In this document: in pieces, positions 1-12,095 of the stretch
Position numbering within the stretch: the stretch's first letter is position 1
Layout of the letters: each line of letters begins with the position of its first letter
DNA from: Allium sativum
Lineage: Eukaryota > Streptophyta > Magnoliopsida > Asparagales > Amaryllidaceae
NCBI GenBank assembly: GCA_030737875.1
Contig: CM060910.1
Coordinates: forward strand, 248,342,427-248,406,426
Direction of reading: 5' to 3'
Length of the DNA stretch: 64,000 nucleotides
Notes under the pieces: generated by a model
Databases searched by the model: none
Seen by the model: the letters and a program-made list of their open reading frames with translations, nothing else
What the model was told of the DNA's origin: nothing
Translations under genes and position numbers: made by a program

Positions 1-286
1 CCTCCTTATAATTAAATGCTCAACAATAATGTCATCATGTTGTCGACTAAGATTTCGGCATTCTAAACAAGGGCATAAAAGTTTCTCTACATTTCTTATA
101 TTTCTCTTTGCAGCATCTACAAAGCTTCTTGCCCCTTGCGAGTACTCCTTGGAAGTTCTATGATGAAAATAAAATCAACATAATAGTTGAGTTTTAACGT
201 CAATTTTTTTTATTTTCTGAAATTAAATACATTTGAAAATATTGAATTATCTGTTTATCTGTGTAAATAACCCAATCTTTTTCCAT
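1..286 (-). pseudogene. CACTA (En/Spm) transposase, N-terminal transposase-associated domain, partial
   Basis: Read leftwards, 157-1 encodes a segment with SKEYSQGARSFVDAAKRN followed by LLCPCLECRN and ending VEHLI at the window edge. This order (SxEYxxG, then CPC..C, then EHL) is the transposase-associated domain found at the N-terminus of plant CACTA transposases, which bind or cut the element's ends. A candidate first exon starts at the ATG at 286 (MEKDWVIYTDKQ), with spacing that suits the family's M-D/E-K-x-W start. A TAG acceptor sits at 158-159, but the sequence after about 251 does not begin with GT, so the donor looks mutated or I have misplaced it. The rest of the gene lies outside the window. 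Family assignment is good; exon structure is inference. Confidence 0.7.
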
Positions 287-1841
287 CAACATACAATTAA
301 GGATAGCACGGGTAGAAATAGTGCTCAAGCTCCAAAACTAAATAGAAAAAATATTGCCACAGCATAAAGTACATTAAATTTGTACTCACTCTGTTATGAA
401 CGACAAATTTGTTAGTGAATATTGGCATATTTGAATGAACATTTACTGAACAAAACACACATTTCCAAAAATAAGGAGAAATGGTTGATTATTGTATAAT
501 ATGTTAAAAATGCAATTGCCTACCACGGTAAAAGTGAATCAACCATTCCTAAATAACTTTTTTCAGGAATATAGTTTTGTCAGGAACATTGCCACATGTT
601 ACATTGCAAGTAAAAGGATTTGGAGGCTTTATCTTTTTTTGTTTTTAAGTGCAAAATATATCCTGTTGGTGATAGAAACTTTTTTCATGAAAATATATCT
701 ATCATTTTACCAAATTAACTACTGTCACCAAATTTTGAATGTTTATTGTTTATATGAATGTTCCTATTTTCCATGTTACAAAATTGGCGTGTAATAATAA
801 TATTATGTACATGTTCTATTAATTAAAATCTAAACCTATACTTCATGCAATAGGCATCTTCTCTTTCTAGTTTTTATGAAATGAAAACACAGGTTGGTTG
901 CTTAGTTTATCAGTATATCACTAAATCAATGCGATCACAAATATTAAAAAGAGCTTTTTGTGTGAACTGTTTCAGGCTCAGCTTTTAGGCAATCTACACT
1001 CCATGTAATTTCATTATATTAATGCATTAAAGAAGCATATATTTATATTCATACTATATCAACATATCATCAAATATACTGGAATCAAAAAAGGTACAGT
1101 GACATACATACGTAAAGAAAAGGCTAAGAGATTGATGACTACACCTTCTGCTATCCGCTGCTTAATCATCAAAAGTGCTATACATGAGAAGTAGACGCCA
1201 TCTTCTCCACTAAATATCAGCAAAACTAATTAATGTCAGCCAAAATATCCACTATGTTCAAAAAAGAACTACAAAACATTATCCTTAAAAGACTTTTGTG
1301 ATTGTCAACAAATGGTCTTGTTGTCATATCGTAAATAACATGCATGAGTATTTGAATAACCGCAGACAAAATAATGGGTGATGAGAATTGCACAGAGCCT
1401 GTAAATTAAAGTCATAAGTAGTGGAATACAACACCTAAGAAACCCAGTCCTTAGATTATGAAAAACCAAAATCGTAAAAAATAAGAATTAGTATGGGAAG
1501 TTTACAAGGGAATAAAAATTAATTTATCAAATAATCCATTTCTCTACTGCCACTTCTGTATCAGATAGGTACACTTACCAAGTGAATAAAAATTAATTTC
1601 AGTGCGGTTTTTGCTGTTTTTAGTGGTTTTATGCGATTTCGGTTTGTAATCGGTTTTCCTGTTCATCCGTACTTGTTAGTCTCTAGACCACTACTGTTCA
1701 CACTGTCAATTCATCCATTCATTTATAATAAACACCATGCTAATATTTTGGCATCCTACCATAACCCCTTTTAGATTTAAAATGTAATTATATTGGAACC
1801 TATCATGGCACCATACCGCATACCAAACTGGTTTTCCTTAG
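287..1841. other. AT-rich non-coding stretch
   Basis: I see no domain, RNA gene or repeat here. The longest open frame (492-794, plus, 100 codons) is rich in F, Y, I and C and resembles random AT-rich DNA. If the CACTA fragment at 1-286 belongs to an element whose right end is near 4608, this would be part of its subterminal region. Confidence 0.4.
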
Positions 1842-2028
1842 GCCATCGCTAGTCGATGTTGATAGTTTAATTAAGCTATTGCAGGTTGAGGATTTACCAG
1901 CTATAGTATGTTGATATCTTCCTAAGCCATTGAACGTTAATCCCCAAGTGGCTATTGCATGTCGATACTTCTCCTAGCTTTCATATGTTGACAAGTTCAC
2001 TAGCTATCAGTATGACAGTATCACATAT
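1842..2028. repeat. Degenerate tandem repeat, about 25-26 bp period
   Basis: Units beginning GCTATTGCA or a variant, followed by TGTTGATA-like bases, start at 1842, 1875, 1900, 1926, 1951, 1977 and 2003. After the first unit the spacing is 25-26 bp each time. Weaker traces continue to about 2130. Unit sequences differ by several substitutions, so the array is old. Confidence 0.7.
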
Positions 2029-3310
2029 TGTTTCCTACTTGGTCATGCTTCCTATTCCATCACAAGTTGAATAATGTACTGTAAGTTGACAGTTGTCTTG
2101 AGCTGTCTCTCAAAGCTATTGCCCGTTGGTTTTTAATGAGTTATGCTACTGAGCCAGGAAAATCTGGTGCGGGAATGTACGGTAATCAATCGGATGGTGT
2201 GGAATTCAGGGGTAGTGAAACTTGTAGGGTAGATATTGCTCCCGCATATATTCGGGCTTTTCTCCTTCGGGCCTTACAACATTTACCGAGTTTAATAGCC
2301 ATCATAAGTTAACATCATACTGGCACAGGTTGAATAAGCATAGGGGCTATTATAGTCAATATCCAATCTTTGATTTAACTTCCATATTAATTGCCATTTT
2401 ACACCAGATCCCGGTTGATTAGTGGTTGATATGGCAACTTACAATTTTTCCTTTAAAATTTCATTTTAAATAATCAGCCATCTTTAATTAATTGATTGAT
2501 TCTTTTGCTAAATAAATCACATAAAATGGAAACCTAATAGAAAGAATCCTGAAATCATAAAAATCGAAAATTTTGAGATGTTCAGAAACCTATATATTTA
2601 AAATAATTCTAGGGGTCTCATGTTTTAATGAAGGTTTCCAATATAGGGGACCGCCATTAAGGGCCGATGGATAGACCAACCCCAAAACCTTGTTGTATTT
2701 TCTATACAACCTGCACAAACTAAGGTCTACATTTGAATAATACGTGAAGGGTAGGGTTTAAACCTGAGTTTATTATTAGAACACACGACCACCTATACGT
2801 CATACCCACAGACTCCAAGGAGTTCTCTTGGTAAGATTGATAAATTTGCCACATTAAGCGCTAATTTTCGTTAAGTTAGACAGAAAGGCATAACCAAGTG
2901 TTTTTTCTAATTGAAAGATTCATAAGAGAGGATAAATTATCATTTTTTCTATTTTTTTTTTGGCTAAACGTACTAACACTAACTTTCATCTTACCAATAT
3001 CTAATTTCGTTCTTACAATCAGTATTACCAATTAATAAGTATTACAAAGATCTTAAGGCCAATAATATAATAGAATGGTGTAAATATATCAATTTTTTGA
3101 AAATTAATTTGTAGTCTTACTAATTAATTGGTACACTAGGTATTATGAACAAATCATATAGAGATGATGAACTAGTAAATAAAGTTTAAATAGTGAGCAC
3201 AAACATATATAAGACAACAAGAATATTATACAAATTCAGATTCTCTATCCTATGTCCAATCTCATATCTATTTCATAGTTTTTGCTACAATGAGTAGCTT
3301 TACTTAAATG
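2029..3310. other. Non-coding stretch, nothing recognised
   Basis: No coding motif or RNA gene is visible. A short GC-richer patch at 2150-2280 has no long open frame. Elsewhere the sequence is AT-rich and low in complexity. Confidence 0.35.
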
Positions 3311-3470
3311 GCGAGAACACCTTACAATATTGCTTTCCATACATGGCAAGAACACCTAAGTTTGTCACTTTCCACTTACAATATCGCTTTCCATACATGG
3401 CAAGAACACCTTACAATATCGCTTTCCATACATGGAAAGACTTACAATATCGTTTTCCACTTCATATACA
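3311..3470. repeat. Tandem repeat, 35-bp unit, about four copies
   Basis: The unit contains GCAAGAACACCTTACAATAT followed by CGCTTTCCATACATG. Copies start at 3311, 3346, 3400 and 3435. The second copy carries a 19-bp insertion, and the last is degenerate. The apparent 75-codon frame at 3343-3570 is produced by the repeat and is not a credible gene. Confidence 0.85.
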
Positions 3471-3761
3471 AGAGCAAACAATAGACCATAATTTTTGCAC
3501 CTTTTGCAATCATTGTACAAGTAAAATGCTTCAAAGCATTCTACCTATGCACATCCCTCAAAATTTATAAGGATATATGCATAAAACCATACGTACCTAG
3601 AGATTTCTTTTAACTTCAGCTAGAAGATATATTCAATGCACTTCACAATTAACTACTGTCACCAAATTCTTATAGCTAAATAACTATCATTTTACCAAGC
3701 TGCAAACACGATGATTATGTGATAGAAATCGAAATAAGAATTCCCAGCCTAGAAACATCAT

Positions 3762-4608
3762 TACTACAACAAATATTACATAGAGTTAACGCCACCAACA
3801 CAAAGTAGAAATAAGAGGCGATTAGTTAACGAACTGACTAGATTCATTGAAATTGATCTGGAGATTATCACGGGAAACATATTAAAGGGACTTAAAATGT
3901 ATGTTCCTAAATGCTATTTAAAATGTATGTTCCTAAAAGCTGACAATGGTAGAGAGATTTCCAGAAATCTCTTTCAGGAAAATATATGTTCCTAAATGCT
4001 ACTTAAAATGTATTTACTAATAGATTAACATCTCTTTCAAGAAAATATATTTTAGGAAAATATATATTCCTAAAATCAGATTATCAATTTACCAATTACC
4101 AATTTACCAGAGATTTCTAGAAACGCGATTCATTTAGTAAATTCACAAACATACACAAACATACACAAAATCAGATCGCAACCCTAAAATCCAAATCGCA
4201 ATTGATTTCGTAAATTCAGATCGCAACCCTAGATTCATATCTACAACATACACAAACAAAGAATAGGTATCGCTTACCACACTCCAAATCGAATAAAAGA
4301 AACGTGCCGCCCTATATTCAACAGAGAAGTTTTGGAGGGAGACGATGAATAATTGTTGAGGAGATTGGAGACCGTGAATAGTCATTGAGGAGATTGGAGA
4401 CCGTGAATAATTGGTGAGATGTTGCAAAGGAGGAAGGGCTTACGGGAGAGGAATAATTATCCGTGAAGTGGCCTTGAATTGAAGCAGGTGTTACACCCTT
4501 AATTACCCAAAAAAATTAAAGGCTAAAGAAAGAATTAAGTGTCGTTAATAATAGTTTAGGAAAACGTGTTATTGAAAAGCGTTATAATTATCATATTTTG
4601 TTGTAGTG
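3762..4608 (-). mobile_element. Putative small CACTA-type element or CACTA end
   Basis: The right edge (4591-4608) reads on the minus strand as CACTACAACAAAATATGA, the CACTA-type terminal motif. The left edge at 3762 begins TACTACAACAAATATTAC, a similar motif in inverted orientation. Together they could delimit an 847-bp non-autonomous element. I find no matching 3-bp target duplication (CAT on the left, TAA on the right). Alternatively 4608 is the 5' end of the element whose transposase is at 1-286, which reads in the compatible direction, and 3762 is a subterminal repeat. Inside are direct repeats (ATGTTCCTAAATGCT near 3900 and 4000; GAGGAGATTGGAGACCGTGA near 4360 and 4388) and an unrecognised minus frame at 4427-4143. 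Confidence 0.4.
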
Positions 4609-7600
4609 TAATACTCAGGTCCCATCAAACTATGCGAGCGTAAACCGGAGGAAAGAGTTTTACCTTATAATAGCCAAATATGCTTGATGCACAAAATTTC
4701 TCTTTTTATTATTACTAGTGCATAGTGTGAAAATCAATTTCGAAAATAAATGTACCAATCTTAGATGGCGTAATATCCCATCCTGTTATGTCGCTATATA
4801 GAATTACAACTGATAATGCAAGGTTCGTATTGGAAGTTGGATTTCCATCAATGACCAAGGAAAAGGATCTTCCTTATCCGATTCGGACCATCTCTAGCAA
4901 GATGTCCAGGACCACACGCATGTGACCATTGGAGGGGTAGAACCGGTCCACCAATTCCCAGTGGATTAGGGTTACTTCTGAATATAACGTTCCCCGGTCC
5001 TATCGGACCTACAATCTAGTCGGTTGTTTGACCATCATCTGAGGTGCCTCAATTCCAACGTTCACATAAGTAAATTGCCTGGGCTCTATACAATGGCATC
5101 ACTTTTGGCTAGAAATGTCCTCCTCTGCGGTCCTTCATCCTGTTTTCAGCCATTCCCGGGTTGTAAGGCTTGCCAAAGTCACGTTTCAACACAAAGTTAC
5201 GCTATATCAGCCATGCTCTGATCATCATCCACAAAGTTATGTTTTAAAAAAAAAGCTTTGATCAATCAACAACTTAACATGTCATATTGTCAATTCACAA
5301 TATATAATCGGTGTTTATTAATATATAACCCTCCGAGTACATAAGTCTCAAAGAAGGATTTTAAGCTAAGAGAATAAATTCTACGCCACCAAACTGATAT
5401 AACATCAATAGACATCAACTTATTATGTCGTAACCTACAATGTCAGACATACATTCATTTACAAGTCCATTTTAGGTCCGAACGAAATCGAAGGCACCTT
5501 ATTCCTCATCCCCTTAGGGAGAGAGGCCCTTGCATATCTGGTCGATCTCCAAGTACGTCTGGATGACCACCATTTTAACCTTATAACGGGAGCTACCCAA
5601 GGTATCATTAATAATCCAAACAATAAGAAGATCTCTGGTCTTCAACCATCGTCTTCAACATCTTCGACAATTGCCGCATTAGTTATTCATAATGGGTTGA
5701 AACCTGGTCTTTTCGAATAACTATCGCATCATTAAAATCAAGTGATATGTAGACATATCATGAATCTCATTCCAATCCAGAATATTCTTTGATTCAAATA
5801 TTCTTTACATTGGGAATTACTCCCATAAATTTGTCAAAGATTTACATCATTTAAACTTTTTATTTAAACCTTTCTTTGAAAATCATTTCAAAAGATAATA
5901 TGATCTTCTTTCACAAACTTAACCAGATTAAGGTTTATAAGCCTTATCGGGGTTATCGAGCCTTACAAAAAGGTGATTTCTCATATCGTTATCTCATTCC
6001 CAACCTATACATCCCATGGAGCAAAACTGGTGGTACTCCATATCTTACACCCCTCAGGTTGTGGTATATTTAATTACCTTCTACCATTTCAAATCTAGTT
6101 AAAGATCGATTAAAACTCTAACTTAATTTTAATCTTCATTTCATTCAATCAAATATTTATTGGAAGATTTATTAAAACTGTAACTTGGTTTTAATCTCTG
6201 TCTCATTCGTTCAAATCTTTGTTGAAAGATTTATTACAACTCAAACTTGAGAAAACGTCTTTCGTTAACTAGGTCGAAAAATAAATGTTATTTAAAACAT
6301 TGTTCACGATAAACCCAAAATCAAACTTCCATTAGGAATGGAATATTCATGGAAATCATATTAGTTAACAATCAATATAAATTTCTATATCAGACTAATA
6401 CTACAAGCGGAATAGCAGCAAAGCCTTTTAAATTTCTTAAGTAGTAAAGGTCTTCCTCTATAGAGGTTTATCTTGATTATAACTAAATGGATTTTCATTC
6501 ATTTCCAAATAAATTTATTAATTGGAAAATTGCATTAATTCTTAATTAATTTAATTGGAAAATTTCATTTAATCTTAATTAAAAGATTTATTCCATAAAT
6601 TTCCTTTACAACTGGGTTTAAAAACACTGTTATTGAAGACACCATTCACGACAACCCTAAAATCCAATTCGATATTAAATATAAGGTGTTAAATAGAAAT
6701 CATATCAACTTATATTCAACATCAAATTCTGAAACCAATACCATATAGGGAATAACGATATCTGTATCTTCCAAATTCCTCAAAACAGTATCCGTATAAT
6801 TATGGAATCCAATATCGAAATAAATGAAGATTATTTCCATTCAAATCCAATGTCTATATATTGGAAAAATTTAACTTAGTTAAGTATTTATTAACTTCAA
6901 AACGTTTCAATCACTTTCGCTATATAGCTAATTTCCAAAAAATAGCTTCATACTATCCAGAACTAAATATATTTAGTCCAAATCAATTTTAAATCATTTA
7001 TTATGATTTATCATCATTTTTCTTGTTTTTAATAACTTAAAAATAACTCAATTTTTTAAAAATCAATTTCAGGTTATTTACGGCACTAGCACTGTTTTTA
7101 TTCAAATTTGAGAATTTATCTCAAAGTCTAACTGTTGGAAATTAAAGCTCCATATATCATTGGAAAGCTCTTTTTCTTCTGAACCAAACGTTTTTTTGCT
7201 TTAGGAAAATCCAATGGTTGGATCTCCCAGTACGTCAATTTGAAGTTAATGGTTGGAATTTGCGAACGGTCGCTGCGCGACAAGTCCTATTCAAACCATT
7301 TTTTTATTTACAATGAACTTCGTCGATTCAGTTTAAACGTATTTTAGAAAATGTTCATAATTTCGGTTTAAAAGTAATTTCAATCTCCGATTCAATTTTA
7401 AATCAAAATTGAATATTCCATATTATTATAATATTAAAATAATAATAATTTCAAAATATAAGATTTTGAAATCTAAACATTCTCGATGTCCATTATAAAA
7501 ATAGATAAGATCAAAAGAAGAATCTATTCAAGTTAAAAACGTCATTTATATACCTAAATCGAATTCACATTTCGAATTTACTATTCTATATCTAATTTGA

Positions 7601-9962
7601 ACTAAGACAAATCATTTTTAATCCAAATTTCCTTCAACTTCATTTCAATCATTTCAAAAGTTGGTTGAAATATTAACTTCATTTTCAAATCAATTTCTAA
7701 ATTTCATATTCGTGGTGTAAATTTTTGTGTCAACAATACAAACGCATCCATATCAAATGCCATCCATCAACAATTATTTATAATATAAGCGATCCTATCG
7801 ATAATGCTTATATTCACAGTTAAATAATAATAAAAGTAATAATTATAAAATCATCATAAACCACGAAGCAAACATTCCAATCACAGACAATCTATACATA
7901 CTTAACTATGATTATAATAACATAACAAAACAGCTGAGTGAGAGAGTTCTCACACTGATCATTTATCTTTATATAATGATAAACGGTCGATTGATCTAAT
8001 CAAGCATTTTATTTCGCCATAAATTGAAACAAGTTCCAAATCTCTCCAAATCAGTTTTACAGAGCCTGCGTCCATACGGTTCGAACAGATTCAGTTTCGT
8101 CCAATTCTGATCACGTATGAGAAAAATATGCCTTTTATAAGTTGTATACAATTTAAAGGTCATTAACAATTTATATAAAAATTAATTAGGCCACCTTTTA
8201 AAACATAATCCACATATTAACCACTCCACTTATCCTTCTCTTCCCCAACACCCGAAAACCGAATTCATTGCTCATGCCATTGCCAATATTTCCTTCTTCC
8301 ATTGCTCTCTCTCCACTTCATGATTAAATCACCAATATTCACCTCATTTCACTCTCTTCCACTCCGTACCAAATATACATCTCGACTTCTCCATTGGAGA
8401 CGCGCTCAAAAGCCTCTAACGACACTTACAGTAAATCGTACGCCATTTATATGCATGCAAATACCCCGAAATATCGCAATTGACTCTCTTCATCACCACG
8501 ATCTCGAAATCAAACTCGAATCGAGATAAAACCCTTCCTTGCGCCAGAATTTTCAAGCCCTAGGCTCATGCCAATTTATTGTATATTTTTCCAGCAATCA
8601 AAAGCATTGCCGAACTTGCCGAAACTTATATGGGTTGAAGCTTATTGCAAGAGGAACTCAACAAGACTTGTTTCATGATTTTCAGAATTTTATTGGATTT
8701 GTCTGGATAAATCAAACTCATGTTTTAGCAGTAGATTTTGTTACCTGGTGGCGGAGTAAGTTTTGACTATGGGAGAAAATAGGTTAGGGATGTAAAGGGG
8801 TATTTATAGGACATGCATATTATTATTTTTATTTGATTTTATATTCGGTTTTAATCAATCGTTGCTTACCTTGTTTAAAAATTCGTATGATCACATATGA
8901 TATCCAATTTTGATGAAAATGGACATGCAACTATAATTTGACACTACGGACCTAACGAAACTTGTTTCGTCGAATTCTGAGTCCGTTTGCATAAACAACG
9001 TATTTTTCAAGTTAAATTATTGTACACTTAAATTCCGTACAGTCACATGCTAACTCCGAATGGCCAAAAATTTGAAATCTAGTAATAATTTAATATTTCA
9101 GATCTAACAAAATTGGTTTTGTCGAAAATAGAGTTTGTTTGAAAAATGGCTATTTCTAAGGTTTAAATAAAACAGGAAAATAGACACATGCAAAAAGTTA
9201 GACAAAAATTTAGTTTCAGGGGCAAGAAGTTTGGATTTTAGGCTGAAGGACAAGCTTCCCTGTAAATTAAAAAAATGATGGTGTGCCCCTAAATTACTTG
9301 ATTTACACTAAAAAGTGTCCTTGAGCCTAAAATCCAAACTTCTTGCCCCTAAAACTAAATTTTTCTCTAAATTTTTCTTTCTCCATAAAAACCCCTAAAT
9401 AAAACCAATAAAATATAAATAAATTTGAAAACAACTCAAATAAATAATAATAATAATAAATACATATTATCCTATGTACCCAAATAAAATATCATATAGT
9501 TTCAAACAAACATACTTGGGCTTATAACTCGATATTTTCATTTTTCAAGTTAAATCTGTATTCAATTTCATTATAAATCCTTTTAGTTCATTTAATAAAT
9601 CGTCATAATTTATGAATGATTTCATAGCGACTTTTTCAAATTTTGAATTGGACATAACTTGCAATGTATAACACGAAATCTCAATTTCCCACTTTCGTTA
9701 GAAAATTATAATTCAACAAATCCTAACGTTTCTTGTTTTATAGAAATCCGACCGACTTATATTGAATTTTGTATATTCAATTGAAATTCAAAACTAAATA
9801 TTCTGAACTACCACGACATTACGATTTCGTTTTATAATTAATATAAACTTATACGTTCAAACTATAATTTAAATAAATTATAAGCCTTTAATCGTTAAAA
9901 TAAATCATTTTAAGTATTTAAAATCCATAAAATATTTTTTTAATAAATTTCAGATTGTTACA
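4609..9962 (-). mobile_element. Truncated chromovirus LTR (copy F, A superfamily)
   Basis: The sequence aligns by eye, in the same order, with the reverse of the LTRs of element A and with solo LTR S. Near 4612 a block matches the S block near 12640 (GAGTTTTACCTTATAATGGC-like). At 5500-5580 it shares the block around GTACGTCTGGA, at 8940-8990 the TTTCGTCGAATTCTGAGTCC box, and the right end reads AAATTTCAGATTGTTACA, the reverse of an LTR start. About 550 bp expected at the left (the LTR 3' end) are missing, so the copy is truncated where it meets the CACTA-like edge. No TSD can be scored. It is much more diverged than S or A, hence old. Confidence 0.75.
9192..9376. mobile_element. Fold-back MITE-like inverted repeat inside LTR F
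   Basis: The arms 9192-9252 and 9316-9376 are near-perfect reverse complements over about 61 bp, with few mismatches and a 63-bp loop. A core of the left arm reads GGGGCAAGAAGTTTGGATTT and is answered on the right by AAATCCAAACTTCTTGCCCC. No corresponding inverted repeat is visible in the related LTRs, so it is probably a later insertion. No clear TSD is seen. It encodes no protein. Confidence 0.75.
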
Positions 9963-10690
9963 ATTATTCTCCTTGATATGTTCGAAGAGTTTTTATATTC
10001 TTTCAGAATTGGTCTTGAACTTTATTTTTGAATTCTTTGAACTTTTCAAAGGATTCAGATTTGTATTTCATAAGATACACATAAACATATTTATTAAAAT
10101 CATCAGTAAATGTAATGAAATAGTATGGCCTACTCTAGCTACCATACTCATTGGTCTACATACATCACTAGCCCATTCACTGTATCTCGTGAAAGATGCT
10201 ACAGTCATTTTGCATAACAAACAAGATTTGTATTCTTTATATGATTCAAAATCAAATGAATTCAAAATTACATCATTTTGGAGTTTTGATATGCATTTCC
10301 TATTTATATGTTCTAAACGATAATGTCAAAGGTATGTTGGATTTAAATCATTAGATTTAATCTGCTCAGTATTTATGTTATAAGTAAGCACATCGAAGTT
10401 AAGGATTTATAAAGATTGTTAACTAATTGTGTATTTCCATAAGATATTTCATTTAAATAAAATGAATAACAAATGCCTTTTATTACAAATGAAAATTCAA
10501 ACTTGTCTAAACAAGATACAAAATAACATTTATTTTAATGGAAATTACGTAACAACAATCTTTTAATTCTTCAATGAAGCCAGTGGTTATAATAAGAGCC
10601 AGCTTCCTATGGATAATGCAACAACATATGCTTCATTTCCACTCGTAAGTCCACTTTTCCTTTTTCCATATTTATACTCTTTTGCAATTC
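9963..10690 (-). pseudogene. Ty1/copia pol fragment: protease-integrase spacer, GAG-pre-integrase and integrase start
   Basis: Read leftwards, 10620-10560 encodes an ELKDCCYV-like stretch that in copia elements follows the protease. Next, 10345-10120 encodes the GAG-pre-integrase zinc-binding region (HINRKCISKLQND, then FDFESYKEYKSCLLCKMT, then SDVCRPMS). After a frameshift near 10125 comes the integrase core start (YYFITFTDDFNKYVYVYL, then KFKEFKNKV). Several in-frame stops are present and the reading is lost at 9963, where LTR F begins. RT and RNase H are absent. The plus-strand frame at 9955-10323 is the shadow of this fragment. Orientation agrees with the copia PBS at 20086-20097, so both may belong to one disrupted element. 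Confidence 0.85.
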
Positions 10691-10698
10691 CTGCAAGT

Positions 10699-10702
<4 letters not shown>

Positions 10703-10750
<48 letters not shown>
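10703..10750. repeat. (AT)n microsatellite
   Basis: This is an uninterrupted alternating A-T run of about 48 bp. Shorter runs occur at about 11145, 14160, 14412, 16905, 17435, 18462 and 19930. Confidence 0.95.
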
Positions 10751-10753
<3 letters not shown>

Positions 10754-12090
10754 CCATATCTAGTATCTAATATCAAAGATGTATAAGTAGATAGTTATAA
10801 CATTTATACCTTATTCTGTTAAAGTCAAATTTCCCCTTTCATTTTTAGATCTTCTAATACAAAACAGTTACGTTTCCTTTTATTTTGAGGACAATTCTCA
10901 AATTTCAATGTTAGTCAAGAAATTTGATTTAATTAAGTTTATCCTTCTTAAGGACCAATTTTAATGGTAAATTTTTGGTGTTATTTACCGTTTAATATCT
11001 ATAGGAGGTAATAAACGATAAATGATATTGCAACATATATGTTATATATAAATACAAATTTTGACAATCAAAATTTTACAGAACAGTTCATAAATATATA
11101 AATTAAGTAAAATATGCTCCTACTCAAATTAATACTTCTCTAATTATATATATATATATCTTAGTGATCCAAGATCCATACCTAATCATGCCTTGAGTTT
11201 GTTTTGGCTAATCCCCAAAACATAATCTTTTAGGTAGACATCTTATGTCAATTATATCACATATATGATTCTTGGATAACATGATGGACAATTTTGTTCA
11301 TTCTGAATATTGAATATTTCAAGCTCTCTGTCTCTAATCCAATAATCTTATTTAGCCTAGTTAAGTCCAAATTATAAGTATCACATGTACTCTATCGCTT
11401 ATAACCAAAATAAATAGTGCACTAATGCTTTGCATTACCTACATCTATTGATTCTGACATTGATGAGTGTATTTATTAGAAGATGTTATCATGACTTAAT
11501 ATAAATAATTGGTTTAAAGGGATTTTATAACTGGAAGTGGAAAATTGTACTTGCTATAAAATCTATAAGGATGGTGTAAACTATTTACAACAACCCAATT
11601 TTGCAATAAACATTTCATACGATGTTTTTTTTTTATTATATGTAAAAATCATAATTCATTGACTATATAACATCCAGTCCATTGAATATATATTAATTAT
11701 TAATATAATAATAAGCAAGTGTATGTTCACATGACATGACATTAATTAGGATACCCATGTCATAGTTTACATATAAGATAATAAAACATATTTATATATA
11801 ACAACCCACATAGAAATGAAATATTAAATACATAATTTAATTTATTCAGAGTCCATGTGCATATGTTGAGGCATAAATTAAAATATACCACCGAGATAAA
11901 ATTAAAACACTGCTTGCAAATGATTAGCTGCACATACTAATTGCAGCTACTGCCTATTTATTATTTTGTAAAGGCATACAAGAAATTTGTATGGCCAGTC
12001 ACCAGAGATATTTCAATACTAATGCACAGGTTCACAAAGGAATCAATCATTCAGGTAAAAAGGAATCATGCAACAATATATTAAATAATT
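10751..12090. other. AT-rich non-coding stretch, possibly internal copia DNA
   Basis: No gene or repeat is recognised. It lies between the copia pol fragment and solo LTR S and may be decayed interior of the same copia element, but I found no gag motif on the minus strand. Confidence 0.35.
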
Positions 12091-12095
12091 TAAAA
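12091..12095. repeat. Left TSD of solo LTR S
   Basis: TAAAA is identical to 16829-16833 on the other side of the LTR. Confidence 0.85.

Noticed and set aside
492..794. 100-codon plus frame
   Set aside because: Composition (F, Y, I, C-rich) is that of random AT-rich DNA and no homologous motif is visible.
8302..8766. Two adjacent 75-codon plus frames
   Set aside because: They lie antisense in the leader zone of LTR F and show no domain; no splice or start evidence links them.
9955..10323. 122-codon plus-strand frame
   Set aside because: It is the complementary shadow of the minus-strand copia pre-integrase/integrase fragment.
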